A stretch of DNA of 64,000 nt, from NCBI GenBank assembly GCA_018902385.1, contig JABSSW010000019.1, positions 1 through 64,000 of the forward strand. The letters are read 5' to 3'. Under the pieces are notes generated by a model. The model made no database searches and was not told where the DNA came from. It saw only the letters and a list, made by a program, of their open reading frames with translations. Shown piece by piece: positions 44,654 to 55,938 of this stretch (the stretch's first letter is position 1; every line of letters starts with the position of its first letter). The position numbers were made by a program, and so were the translations under genes. This DNA comes from Physcia stellaris (taxonomy: Eukaryota; Ascomycota; Lecanoromycetes; Caliciales; Physciaceae).

Positions 44654-47600
44654 CTAAGCAATCCCAACCCCCACCCCCAACAAATCCATAACCTTCCCCC
44701 CCACGGCAGCCGGATACCCCCGTCCCATCATCTCGCCCACGACGCGTCCAGCCTCCTCTCTCTCGCCAACGGTCAAATACGCCCTCGTCATAGCCTCATA
44801 CGTACTCGGTTCGCGCTTCTCCACGCCCACGGCTTCATACACCTTCTTCGCCTTGCCGATATCGCCCTCGCTAGCCCATCCATGGATCAATGTATTCGCG
44901 ATATACGGCGTCATGGCCACACCGTTTTCCGTCATCGAGCCAAGGACCGGCTCGGTCTCGCCGACCACGTGGTTGGCGACCATGGATTCGAAGAGGGCTT
45001 GGTAGAGGCATGCTTGTGGGCGGATTTCGCCGGCCGCGAGGACCAAGTCGAAGGTGGCGCGCGCGGCGGGCATGTCGTGCAGCGTGCAGCCTTTGGCGTG
45101 GATGAGGGAGGCGTAGTGGACCGCTTCTGGCTTGAGGCCTGATGCGCGGATGGTGTCCAAGACTGCTTCCGCGGCGGGGAGATTGATGGGGTCGAGGGTG
45201 GCGTGGGTGTCGATAAGGAGCTTGTAGGTGTGCATTGTCGGCTGGATGTTGAGGGAGCGCATACGGTTGTAGTAGGCGAGGACTTTGGCACTGTCGCGCT
45301 TTGTGGTGAGGAAGAATTGCATCAGGCTGTTGTAGGGTGCTGGGCGTGGTTTGTAGTTTGGCATGCTTTCCATTTCGTCGAAGAGTTGTTCTGCAAAGAC
45401 TTGGTCACTCACGCGGCAGCAGGCATTGACTATTGTGCCGTAGGTTACGCTTGTAGGACGGATGCCTCGGGCGCGCATCTCCGAGAAGTAAAACATGCAG
45501 TCGTCGATACGGCGGGCCTTTCCAAGCTTGCCGATCAACGCGTTGTATAGGAAAGACGATGGCTCGACACCTTCGGACACGGCACGCTGGAAGATCTTGA
45601 CTGCTTCGGACGCCTCATCAAAGGTTTTGGTTGAGTCCTTGAGCGTAGTAATATAAAGACCAAAAGTGTTTGCTGTAGGAGCGCATCCGATGTCAAGCAT
45701 CTCCTGATGAAATCGAGCAGCCAAATTGCGGTTACCGACTGAAAGACAAGCTCCAACCACTGCATCCAAGATTGAAGACCAGCCATGCCGGACCATCGAG
45801 TTTCCCGGTAGAAATGGCATATCGTCTCTGGCCATGCCTAAAATGTCATGGACAATGTTCACTCGTCCTTCCCTTGCTGCAGCCGTAATGAGTTTGGAAT
45901 AGATTATATACCTCGGATGACGACCAGCACGACGCATGTTCCTGAATCGAGTAAGACCGTTGTTAAGAGCTGTTGCGGAGTCTCCTCGGTGACTATCAAG
46001 CTCTTCAGCAATGATATTAGACCCTCGGAAATCCGTGGTAGCTGCGTATGGATCGAAATTATCTGCGAAAGGAGCAGCTGCAAGCGCAGGAGTACTAGGC
46101 TGTGTTGTATAGGAGACAGGAGTATATACAGCTTTAACAAACGAGTTCAGATAATTTTGCCATTGGACGATGAGATCGGTACGTTGCGGGAGACTTTGCG
46201 GGCTGCGCGCTCAACAATCACTGAGAGCTCTTTTGGGGCAGAATACCAGTAGCCACGACAGTGTCCATCATGTGGGCAAAGCGTTCAACATGAGCGACAT
46301 CAAGTACTGCGCTGCCTTGACTGAGAATATCAGATTCGACTTGTAAAGCCAAATACAGATCTTCCAAGCTAAGACCAAGGACATCTTGAGGACCTAATCC
46401 AGCAATCAATTGTTCGGTGATTGGCGAGACTAGTCCACGGTTCTCTGTCATTGCACGCAAGAAGCTCATGGATGCTTGAGGGGACGGAATCACCCCTCGC
46501 CTGGCAATTTGAGAGCCAATGTACTCGATTGCTTCGTCAATCTTCTCTACTGCTTCGTAGGCTTTGTTGGTAGGGAAGCTGTTGAGCGGATACGAGCAAA
46601 AGCCTCCCGTGACTGCACGAGCCCATCATCGACAAGTCCTTGGTTTATCAGAGCTGTAGCATAGTGCGCTGTCGCTTCAGCGAAAGAGGAATCTAGCTGC
46701 GGTGCATTGATAAGTAAAGACCAATTCTGCTGTGCCTGAGCAATCTCGCCTCTACGTATGTTCAGAGCCAGCATCGGTACGGCTGCTGTGAACTTGGAGG
46801 TGCTTGTTACGTCTATCTTCTCAAAGGCCTGAGTTGCAATATCGGCGTGGCCACCGTCCGCTGCAGCGATGGTGATCTTCAACATAACTTCATTGAGAGC
46901 CTGCGGTGTCAATTGCTCTTCTAGCGCGACTTGCATCGCCTGTGCAAGGTTTCCACGATTGATGTGATCAGTAACTACAGCACCTTTGACGACTGCATCG
47001 GATAGTGCACTCTGGAGCTCCTGCTGGCGATCAACGTCATCGTAAGAGGAACGTATTTTGCTCCAGAATTTCCAACCATCTGCGTGACGACCGCAGCTTG
47101 CATAAGCCTTGACGACCGCTGCATAGACTTCGTGATCGTCGCGATCTTTGATGGCAGGCTGCCCGTGATTTTCGAGAATTGCGAGGGCTTTGTAACCATT
47201 GTAACACTCGACTACACTTGCCAGATCCCCTTGAGCCGCGAAGGCGTCGATCATTGGAGGATAAATTGAAGCATGAGGTGCAACACCGTGAGTGTCCATA
47301 TGGGATACAATACGAATCATGTCATCGACTTTTCCATAGAGCGCGCAAGTTTTGATCAGAGAGCGATACATCTCGGAGGAGTACATTCGACCAATCCCAG
47401 CAGAAATGGAAGAATCAAAGATCCGGATAGCGTTAAGCAGCGAGTCATCCTCTGCGACGATGTCGTACTCAGTCTCTTGAGATGCGAAAAGAAAGTGGCC
47501 TTGGGTATCCCCATAGCGGATACGTTGCCGGTCGAGAGCCTTCTTTGATGCCAGTGAGTCAAGAGCGCGCGTTGAAAGAAGGCCAATGAGTGCAGCGTAG

Positions 47601-48622
47601 AATGTCGTGTCCGGTATTACTTTTCGTCGAAGCAGATCAGTGTAGACGTTCAGAGCTTTTGGGACTACCTGATGAGGAGGCGCGATAGGAAGATGAATGA
47701 CAGCCGACAGAAGGCCATTGTAAGCTTTGATAGTCGGACGCACGCCATTCAGCAGCATCGCCTCGAAGACTGGAGGAATTTCTGCATAGCGCTGCTCATC
47801 ACTTAGTCTGGCGACTTGCTCCGAAAAAGCATTCTGATCAAGGCCATCCTGCGAAGTGGCAGCTGTAAGATCTCCAGTCAAGTTAGAATATGTAGATCTG
47901 ATAGGTGTCGCGATCGATTCCGTCGAAACAGCAGGCGACTCTACATCGACTGGGCTGGCTTTCCTAGACACGGAAGGAGCAATCTCATCGGTTTGCTGGT
48001 ATGCTGGGTCTTCTGAGACCTTAGAGTCCTCAAGCACGGCGGCTTCTTTGAATTGAGTAATCTCGCTGGCGATGGCCTCATCCACTCTTGCCAAAGCTTC
48101 AGCTTCAGCTTGGGCATCGCCAGCCTGTTTAAGATCTTGCACCGCGCTCTCAGTGAGAGCCCGATTCAAAACGCCATGATCCAATCGAGCCTCTGGTCTC
48201 AGACCGAGCTCTTCGATCTCCTTTGCTCGACCTGCGAGTACGGCAGCGGTAGGTGCTTTCCACCCTATCCGCTTCGTGAACTGGAATTGCTTCCATTCTT
48301 TATCGTCAGCACCAGGCTGATGCTGTTTCTGCCATGCATCGTAGTACGCGGTCAGACCGCTGTCTTCTTTCTCCGCTCCATGGGAGCTACCTGGAGCTGC
48401 CTTGCTCTTGGCTGAGGCAGGGCTCGAAGGGTTCTGGAACGATGTATGTAGATGTGCATTTCCTGATTTTCCAAACTTTCCGGCGACGTGATTGTTGAAG
48501 GAAAAAGGGGTGCCTGTGGATGCGTAGGATGATTGTGTACCGGCAACGACGGTTTGAGGGAGGTGTGTAAGTGTCTTTCCGAAACTTGTACGTGCGAGAT
48601 GTCCTATTTTATTCAGGACCAT
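44654..48622 (-). CDS. Large mitochondrial-type pentatricopeptide repeat (PPR) protein, frame interrupted
   Basis: Minus-strand coding runs in three blocks, 48622-46547, 46600-46218 and about 46212-44654, that read as one protein of about 1,300 aa. The first block opens MVLNKIGHLARTSFGKTLTH, an organelle-targeting-like leader. Many PPR-like 35-residue helical pairs follow: FEAMLLNGVRPTIKAYNGLL, MDTHGVAPHASIYPPMIDAF, EMRARGIRPTSVTYGTIVNA and RMRSLNIQPTMHTYKLLID. The breaks near 46560 (ARIRSTASLPT against FPTNKAYEAV) and 46195-46225 (through VIVERAARKVSRNV) change frame without introns of normal length. One-base indels, real or from assembly, explain them best. PPR proteins bind organellar transcripts for processing and translation. 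Divergent from ERG8. Confidence 0.75.
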
Positions 48623-49485
48623 TGAGTAGAAGGATTAGCTCTTCAAATCGGAGCTTCGAGGCTAGATCCATGTCAGTCGCGATGGACTCAGGATTCTCTG
48701 CGCTTATGGCAACTAGCGAAGCTTACATTGAAGGGGAATAAGAAGAGGAATGCAGGTTCATTGACGACTCGGAAGTCGTCAATGAACGCGCTATGAATGG
48801 TATTGAGGCGATTGAGGCGAATGTTCAATCGAACAGGAAAGCCAAGACTGCACCGAGAGGATGCAGCTATGGCAATGGTCGCTGTAGATTTTCAGTGTCG
48901 ATTGACTCGAACGGATATCGAAGCTGCTCTAGCTTGTGAATTGTTGATGTGGGTAAGAAGAAAAAGGGTGGGAGGTTGGTAAGGTATTGTGGTGCCTGAA
49001 GGACTCGATGACGAGGCACGAAGCGGTCTAATATTCAAGCGAATGTAAATGCCTCAGTGAAAGGAAGGCAGCGGAATCAACGAGCGGTCAGCTGCGCATT
49101 CAATCCGAATTGAAGCTCTCAATTGGTGACTTGAAAGAGAGGTGATGCCACTCGAGGCTTAAGCCGTCATCTTGCTGATGTGATTCACATCTCAATCCCG
49201 ACAAATTTTCTTGCATTTGACGGCTTATTTTCGCCGCACGGCAGATCTAAGCTGATAGTGGTTAGACCAGAATCCAAGGCGGAAGCTCTCCCGAGTCTCC
49301 CGAAGCCATCCTTCTTTGGCAGCCATCTCTCCTTTCGGGCTCCGTGCATCCTCATAGGCCAAAACACTCAGGATCAATTGCTGACATGATGCTGGAAGAC
49401 GACTGCTCGCAGCCCGTCCATCCTCCACATCTGCATTCATCAGACAATGCCATTCGTCCTCCCAAAACGAAGGTATAACGTCGAC
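48623..49485. other. Divergent promoter region between the PPR gene and ERG8
   Basis: Contains the perfect hairpin at 48756-48787. Small frames here (48797-48982, 49180-49389) are not supported. Confidence 0.45.
48756..48787. repeat. Perfect 14-bp inverted repeat with 4-nt loop
   Basis: GTTCATTGACGACT, loop CGGA, then AGTCGTCAATGAAC. Every stem position pairs. It lies 134 bp upstream of the PPR start codon, within the shared promoter region. Confidence 0.8.
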
Positions 49486-51152
49486 ATGTCCACCGTAGCC
49501 ATCTCCGCTCCAGGAAAAGTCCTGCTGGCCGGTGGATATCTGGTTCTTGATCGAGACTATACTGGACTGGTCTTTGGACTTGATGCGAGGATACATGTTC
49601 ACGTTCAGGCATTGTCTGCCTCGTCGGGAGTAGCGCCGTCTGAGATCATTGTCAGATCGCCCCAGTTTAGGGATGCGGAGTGGAGGTATGGGTATAGGGA
49701 GACGGAGAATGATGGGGGCGTGGAGGTCACGCAGTTGATGGGGTAAGTAGGTTACTGTAGGGAATCTCTCTATTTTACCTCGCATGGGTCGTAGAATAGA
49801 AGACATTTTTCTCATTAAAAACCTCACAATCTTCATTCCATTTTCAACTATTCCGTTTCCAAGAAAGACTTCAATCCTTAGCAGTGACGATGGATGTTTG
49901 ATCTACTACCATGTCGTACAAAGCAAGACTCTACCGAGAGCATACATTGCCATATGTCCCGTCGCTGAAGTACAAGTCCCACGGCTGCCCTGACACGAAA
50001 AGCAGGCACTCCACCGGCCCACAACCCCGCAACAAGTTCGTCGAAACCGCTCTCGCCTACGCCCTCAGCTACATCACCTCCATCACCAGCACCGAAATCG
50101 GACCAACCCTCATCACGATCCTAGCAGACACGGACTACTATTCCCACGGCTCCTCTTCCACTTCTCCAACCACGACCACCCCCTCCAGCCGATTCCTCGA
50201 CTTCAACGTCGCCTTAACCTCGGCCCATAAAACCGGTCTCGGCTCCTCCGCCGCCCTCGTCACAGCTTTCACAACCGCCGTACTAACCTACTACCTCCCC
50301 CCGGGAACCCTCGACATCGCATCCTCAGCCGGCAAAGCCTGCCTGCACAATCTGTCTCAAGCCGCCCACTGCGCCGCCCAAGGGAAAGTAGGCTCGGGCT
50401 TCGATGTCGCGGCCGCGGTGTACGGTTCCTGCGTCTACCGCCGCTTCTCGCCCTCCATCCTCGAAGGGCTTGGGGAGATCGGCGCGCAGAGCTTCGCCAG
50501 CAGGTTGCGAGCTGTTGTCGATGGTACCGGGGAAGGGGAAGGAAGCGCCAAGAAATGGGACACGGAGATCGATAAGTCGGCCGCGATCATGCCCAAGGGA
50601 ATCAGGTTGGTGATGTGCGATGTGGACTGCGGTTCCGAGACCGTGAGTCTAGTGAAGAAGGTCCTTGCGTGGAGGAAGGAGGAGCCGCAGGAGGCGGCGC
50701 TGCTGTGGGCCACGTTACAGAAGGGGAACGAAGATCTGGCGAGGGAGCTGCAGAGGTTGGCGCTTGCGCCTGAAATGGAGAAGTCGGCTGGATATGAGAA
50801 TTTGAAGAATGTCATCTTGACGATTAGATCGCTGATTCGAGAAATGTCGGCCAAGGCGGGGGTACCGATTGAGCCGAAGGTGCAGACGGATTTACTGGAT
50901 GCATGCTCCAAGGTGCAGGGCGTTGTTGGGGGAGTCGTGCCTGGGGCTGGGGGGTTTGATGCAATTGCGCTGCTGGTGCAGGACGATGATGCGGTGGTGC
51001 AGGAGTTGCGCACATTGCTGGATACGTACAAGGTAGATGCGCAGGATGGTGATGGCGCTAGTATTGGTAATGTCCGTCTGTTGGGGGTCAAACAGGAAAT
51101 GCGAGGCGTTGTGTTGGAGGACCCAGGGATCTACTCAGACTGGATTAAATGA
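49486..51152 (+). CDS. ERG8: Phosphomevalonate kinase
   Basis: Exons 49486-49742 and 49928-51152 encode 493 aa; the intron starts GTAAGT, and exon 2 is joined at ...GCAAG/ACTC with the frame kept. The start MSTVAISAPGKVLLAGGYLV was preferred to an upstream ATG because it gives the usual GHMP N-terminus. The GHMP motif TGLGSSAALVTAF and the C-terminal VPGAGGFDAIALLV glycine-rich motif are intact. The enzyme phosphorylates 5-phosphomevalonate to 5-diphosphomevalonate in the mevalonate pathway to sterols and isoprenoids. Length and motif order are normal for ascomycetes. The first exon overlaps nothing; the 5-prime neighbour is the divergent PPR gene. Confidence 0.93.
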
Positions 51153-51629
51153 GACATCAAAATCTTGCCAACTCACACGATTCCCTCGTCTCCGATATCC
51201 ATGGATTAGAACAGCATCCTCACAGGGTGATTAGGAAGGCGTCAAGGCCTGCATAAACCTCGTAGCCATCATGGTACAGTCGCTCGAGTCTCGCAGACAG
51301 CGGCAGGCTTGAGTAACGAGCAATTATGTACTTTATCATATCCGAGCCTCGTCCTGTTGAACTCCTATAAATACATGCCAGGGAAGCCAACACCATAAGC
51401 CATGAATGTACACGTATCCTCTGAGCCTGTACCTTAAGCGCTTTGCCGTCCATTTGTCCTAATATTGAGTGTCAACTGCAAAACACCATGCTCCAAGCAT
51501 ATTAACGCCAGATATGCAGAATGAGCATTTGCCTCTTTTGTGTGGGACTAAATTCTTCCCCCAAAACCTTTCTCGTGCCCGTGGCATCTTGTCGCTCTTG
51601 TTTGCATTTTCATAGGCAAAGCATTTGCT
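51153..51629. other. Intergenic stretch between convergent genes
   Basis: 3-prime regions of ERG8 and of the UBL3-like gene. No feature seen. Confidence 0.4.
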
Positions 51630-52639
51630 CTACATGACGTTGCAGCATCGACATCGCGGACTCCTTTCTAGGTCGTCACGATCTCGACCGCCGCTTTTCC
51701 CAGCTTCTTCGTCATCAATGAAGTCTTGCGGTTTGACGGTCATGTGTACGACATGGGGGGTAGCTCCAAGCGAGAATTTACAGTCTGTGAGCACGCTTGC
51801 AGTCAGTACCGATATATGTTTACCTCTATGGGGCTGGAAGTACTGACCTCCTAATTTTGAGCTGTCACCTGGCATGTGTCCCGCATAAATCAACCGTATT
51901 GATGTTGGGTTTGTAGGTCGCGCTTCCCATTCTGCAATTGTACACATGAGTCTGCCACTTTCCTCTTTCAGAGGATGTGTTGCCCCTCACCTTCTCGCCA
52001 TTCCCTCCATATCAGATTCTTCAGATCGTAAATACTCAAGTTGATGGGATTGTTCCCTTCGACGTTGACGTTCCGCTTCTTGAGGTATTTGTCGTCGATC
52101 TTGTACGGATGCCTCGCGCCATTCGTCAAAAGTAATGTGATCATCAAGACACCGGCCAACTCTGCTTCCTTTGGTAGAGGGGTTGGTTTATCGGATGATG
52201 GGCCGATGGCTGGAGCTGTTTGCTCCCGTTTGAGGGGTGGTGTTGGGGCTGGATCTATTTCTTGAGTCGATGGCATGCTCAGCCCATGTTGTATTGACTG
52301 CGACTTTTCCGGCGACGTCTGCTGGACTGTAGCCGAATCTTGGTGTAGTGGAGCGGATAGTTGTTCTTCCCTCGTTAAAGGTTCTGAGGTGGCGGTAGGT
52401 TCTGGGGGATCGCCTGTTGTATGAACACCAAGGTTGCTCATTTCTAGCGGCGTTGATGAAGCAGGTGTGTTGTCTGCTGGCTGAGCATGAGATGCTAATG
52501 GGTTCGGGACATTGACCGGGTTGGTGGAGGTGGTGTCTGCTAGAGCTCCTGATGGGCCTGCGTTTGGCAAGGCCATGTTGAACGCAAGCGCGATCAACGG
52601 ATCAAACGAATGGACTGCTGAAGAACCAGCTAGGAGCAA
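51630..52639 (-). CDS. UBL3/MUB-like membrane-anchored ubiquitin-fold protein with CaaX end
   Basis: Exons 52639-51991, 51931-51848 and 51784-51630 keep one frame (295 aa, or 274 aa from the second Met at 52576). Donors are GTGAGG and GTCAGT. A long Pro/Ser/Thr-rich N-terminal region precedes a C-terminal ubiquitin-like domain (VLMITLLLTNGARHPYKID, SIRLIYAGHMPGDSSKL, then HVVHMTVKPQDFIDD) matching the Rad60-SLD_2/UBL3 family. The protein ends CRCCNVM, a CaaX-like prenylation signal with neighbouring Cys for palmitoylation, as in UBL3/MUB proteins, which sit at the plasma membrane and act in protein sorting or E2 recruitment. No diglycine end, so it is not a conjugated modifier. Confidence 0.85.
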
Positions 52640-53258
52640 GTGCTTTATGGAAGAAGAGGCTGGGAAGTAGACGTCATAACACGGACGACAATCAACGGAG
52701 ACAGAAGGAAGAAATCAATCAAGATGGCGGGACCGGCTTCCGATGGGAAACGATCGATAGGAGGTCAATCATACAAGGTCAAATAAGCAGCAAATGCCAT
52801 TGATAAAAATATGAAGGTTGTAAAAGATCCGATCTGAAGTAATAATAATCTCTGATGCTTGAGGAGCATTTCAAGATGTGGAGTCCGCTGTCTCTTGGCA
52901 CTGGTGCGGGATATTAGAGTACCGTCGTACGCCTCTTTCAGGGTCCAGATCTGATAAGGCTGCCGTCATGATGCGAACGAAATATACGAGTACGTATATG
53001 TAAGGTACATGTACTTACCTTGGGAAGTGCCAGCTAGAGAAACTGACTAGCATTCTAATAGTTTCATGGAGCATACTGCATCTCAACATCGTCTGGATTA
53101 CTTCTGGAAGCTGGTGCCCAAGCTCAACTAGTTCTCCTAGTTGTTCTACAGGGTGAAATGCACGAGCTGGAACATTTCTCCGATGGAGTCTTGATGTTAA
53201 CATCCATACCGTGTTGATGCCGCAAGCCTCACCGGTACTATCTAACACACTATCCTTT
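52640..53258. other. Intergenic stretch
   Basis: Upstream region of the UBL3-like gene and 3-prime region of UMP1. A frame at 53015-53248 is not supported. Confidence 0.4.
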
Positions 53259-53853
53259 TTACCAATTCATCTTTGCCCTTGCCTCCATCTCAGCATGAAA
53301 GTCGCCGTCCCGTAGCTCGTTGCCTCCAAACACTCCCTCCCACCCACCAATTTCTCCATCCCTCCCCGCCAACACATCCTCAGCTACGCTCACAGCTTTC
53401 CCCCGCAAGAAGCTGGCCCCAACTGCATCACCCGTGCGCACGTCTTTGAGCTCCATTTCCCTCCTCACCGGCTCAGCGATCCCGTATGTACGCCGCAAGC
53501 CCTGCATCTTCAGTTCGTTCTGGGTGCTTTTCCATGCTAATAATCGTGCTTCTAGGGGATGCGAAGAAGATGGCACTGGCGCAGTATTTGACTCCGGGGT
53601 GGAGGGAGATGGTGAAAGGGTAGAGCGGAGAGTATCAGGAAGACCGGGTGCAGAGGGGGCGGTCGTGGAGTTGGTGGAATGTGTGGTGAGGTTGCTTGCA
53701 GATGTTGGGTGCGCTGGGAGAGGGGCGATTCGAAGAGACTATGAGGGTGAAGAATGGTTAGCCGGCAAGGAACCAGGTGACGAAAACGTCGTGAATTGGA
53801 AAGAAGTATGGGGTAGACGATGGAAGCGGAAACAGAATCAAGAGACTGACCAT
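53259..53853 (-). CDS. UMP1: Proteasome maturation factor Ump1
   Basis: Exon 1 seems to be the start codon alone (53853-53851), followed by GTCAGT. The intron ends CTCATAG, with GGCTAAC as branch sequence, and exon 2 is 53738-53259, giving 160 aa starting M-SLRIAPLP. Without that intron the conserved N-terminal SLRI would have no Met in frame. Ump1 features: GLPDTLRSTL, HPLEARLLAWKSTQNELKMQ and LRRTYGIAEPVRREMELK, then a C-terminal HAEMEARAKMNW. Ump1 binds half-proteasomes, coordinates beta-subunit maturation, and becomes the first substrate of the finished 20S particle. An extra Ser/Thr/Pro-rich insert separates the N-terminal motif from the core, as in many filamentous fungi. Confidence 0.9.
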
Positions 53854-54974
53854 TTCTAGGTAGATCTCAGTGAGGCTTGACTATCTTGTTTTTGAGAACG
53901 ACGTCGGATCGGAATATGTGGATTTGGAGTGAGTATGTGGGAAGTGAAGTAATTTTCTCGAACTTCGAAGCTTGAAACATGAACGCGAGCTCTCTGCCAG
54001 GCGGCGATTTCCACGTGTGAAATTAGCGTTCGGGTTAGTGCGTATTTTATTTTCGTTCACCAGCTACTTATCACTCATCTAAACCTCCGTGATTAAGCAC
54101 TGGATTTTGTCAGCTTGAATCTCTTGTGGCTGTCTACTTCACAGGTTAGGACCTCCTGTTCCTTGGATCTTCATGCGCCTGAGGCCGCCATGTGACCTAT
54201 TGGGTCTTGACGCCTCGTTGTCCATGAAACCACAAGGATCTGCAGACACACATAGCCCGAACTTCACGTCGTTCACAGCCATCCATTATGACGCTGACGT
54301 ATCTACAGTGTTTCCGACGCAAGCTGTTGTACGGAAATTCGTTTGGTTCTGACATCGTCACGAATCCTTCAGCATGAGCTCCTCGAGCTTTGATATTCCT
54401 TGAGACGAAACTCTGTCTAACTCAGTATCTCGTGGATTTGTTGTATCTCCACATTTCTTGCATGCACGGCATCCATTTATTGTTGATGATGGTGCACAGT
54501 TTCTTCATCTTGCTCTACGGGTTCACCGTATTGAAGTAGAAATAGATCCTTGTGATCTTGTCTCATCCTTCATCAACTGCTCGAAACGTTTCAAATTTCG
54601 ATCCAGAGGCACCTCTGGCTTACCCATAGCCTTCTCTCCCTCCACTTGACGTGTGACTTGATTATCAAGCGCTTCATTGTGAACCCCAGGGTGTTTCGAT
54701 GTGGAAATTCCATCTCACACATACTTGGCCCCCTTATCTTGTGAATGTGTCGATATCTAGAGCTAATATAAAGGCTCTGATCCACCCCCATGTTTAGAAC
54801 CATCAAGCTCCCATTCGATTCAAGACTACCCTCTTCGACAAAAATACCTTGTGCAAGCGCGGGCCCGCTTCAAACTAAATTCTCATTAATACCCAGACCT
54901 GTGCTTCGCCTCTCTCACTGCTTTGTACGCAAGAAGACTACTCATCACCTCTTCTCGCCAAACCCAAAGCGAAA
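53854..54974. other. Intergenic stretch, 1.1 kb
   Basis: Divergent promoter region between UMP1 and the secreted DPBB gene. No gene recognised; a TATA box lies near its right end. Confidence 0.45.
54777..54784 (+). promoter_or_regulatory. TATA box of the secreted DPBB gene
   Basis: TATAAAGG, about 200 bp before the ATG at 54975, in the usual range for a highly expressed fungal secreted-protein gene with a long leader. Confidence 0.5.
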
Positions 54975-55364
54975 ATGTATCCCCTTTACCTCCTCGTCTT
55001 CCTACCTGTGGCTTTCGCTATCTCCGGAAATATGACCTACTGGGAACCTTCGCTTGGCTCTTGTGGCGCTCAGTCCACCGGGGATGACATGGTGGTAGCT
55101 GTTTCAAAAGACATAATGAACAATTACAACGGTGCCAACCCCAACCATAATCCGCTGTGCTTCACCCACATCACGATCACAAATTCCGCCGGCGTCTCAC
55201 AAGATGCAACGATTGTTGATACGTGTGAGGGCTGCCTTGTGGATCATATCGAAGGAAGTCAGGCGGTATTTCAGAAATTTGATGATCCCAGCAAAGGCTA
55301 TACCTGGGTTTCATGGACTGACATCGCTTTGCATAAAAGAGATGAATTGGAAGCCGCCGTCTAA
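54975..55364 (+). CDS. Secreted RlpA/expansin-like double-psi-beta-barrel protein
   Basis: Single exon, 129 aa, with signal peptide MYPLYLLVFLPVAFA. The mature part has MTYWEPSLGSCGAQSTGDDM, then NPLCFTHITI, ATIVDTCEGCLVDHIEGS and KGYTWVSW. This is the RlpA-like double-psi-beta-barrel pattern in which G-x-C-G opens the barrel and D-x-C-x-x-C precedes D/H-x-[DE]-[LI]-S; here DHIEGS replaces the usual DLDLS. Fungal relatives are secreted, small and often induced in the host or at the cell wall; catalytic activity is unproven. A TATA box lies upstream and the gene is followed by an AT-rich 3-prime region. Confidence 0.8.
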   Translation: MYPLYLLVFLPVAFAISGNMTYWEPSLGSCGAQSTGDDMVVAVSKDIMNNYNGANPNHNPLCFTHITITNSAGVSQDATIVDTCEGCLVDHIEGSQAVFQKFDDPSKGYTWVSWTDIALHKRDELEAAV

Positions 55365-55938
55365 GACCCAGACATTAAACCACGCTCAACAAGTCTGCCG
55401 CAAAGTCAAATTCAGCATTGAGGGCGGTGGATGGGAGGATGGTGAGGATTGGGGATTTGGAAAACAGATTGACTGAATGGGGACTCAACAACTGTTGATG
55501 AGCTAGATGCTCAAAGATATTCTGTTACAAAGAAGGCTGGCCTCACTCGATAAGGCTTGGACCACCCTGTATTTTCGATTCATAATGACAAAAACATTTT
55601 ACCCATGATCGATTGACAAGGTGATAGAGTTGGTGAGCTTCTGTTAGTCAATTGTGTATTCGGTACTGTATACATGTAACTTTAAGATTGACTCTGGGCT
55701 ACCTTCATAGATAGACAGATATCATGAAGAGATATGTTTCAACGTCATGAAATCGCTTTTTTACTCGAGAGCGAAAACAGCTGAAATCGGTAAGCGTAGT
55801 GCGGAATTTTTCCACGGCTCGATACCAAATTCTTACACCTCGGCAGAATTTATGATACTACGAGAGCTAGCTACATAGATAGCGGTTTCATTTCACCCTT
55901 TTCAAGACTCTCTATTATTTGTCGAACCGTTGTGCGTG
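55365..55938. other. Intergenic stretch before PRP22
   Basis: 3-prime region of the DPBB gene and promoter of PRP22. No separate feature seen. Confidence 0.4.

Noticed and set aside
50435-51091. 218-codon minus-strand frame inside ERG8
   Set aside because: Antisense shadow of the kinase coding sequence with a Pro/Ser-rich composition.
53320-53859. 179-codon plus-strand frame opposite UMP1
   Set aside because: The minus strand encodes clear Ump1 motifs; the plus frame has none.
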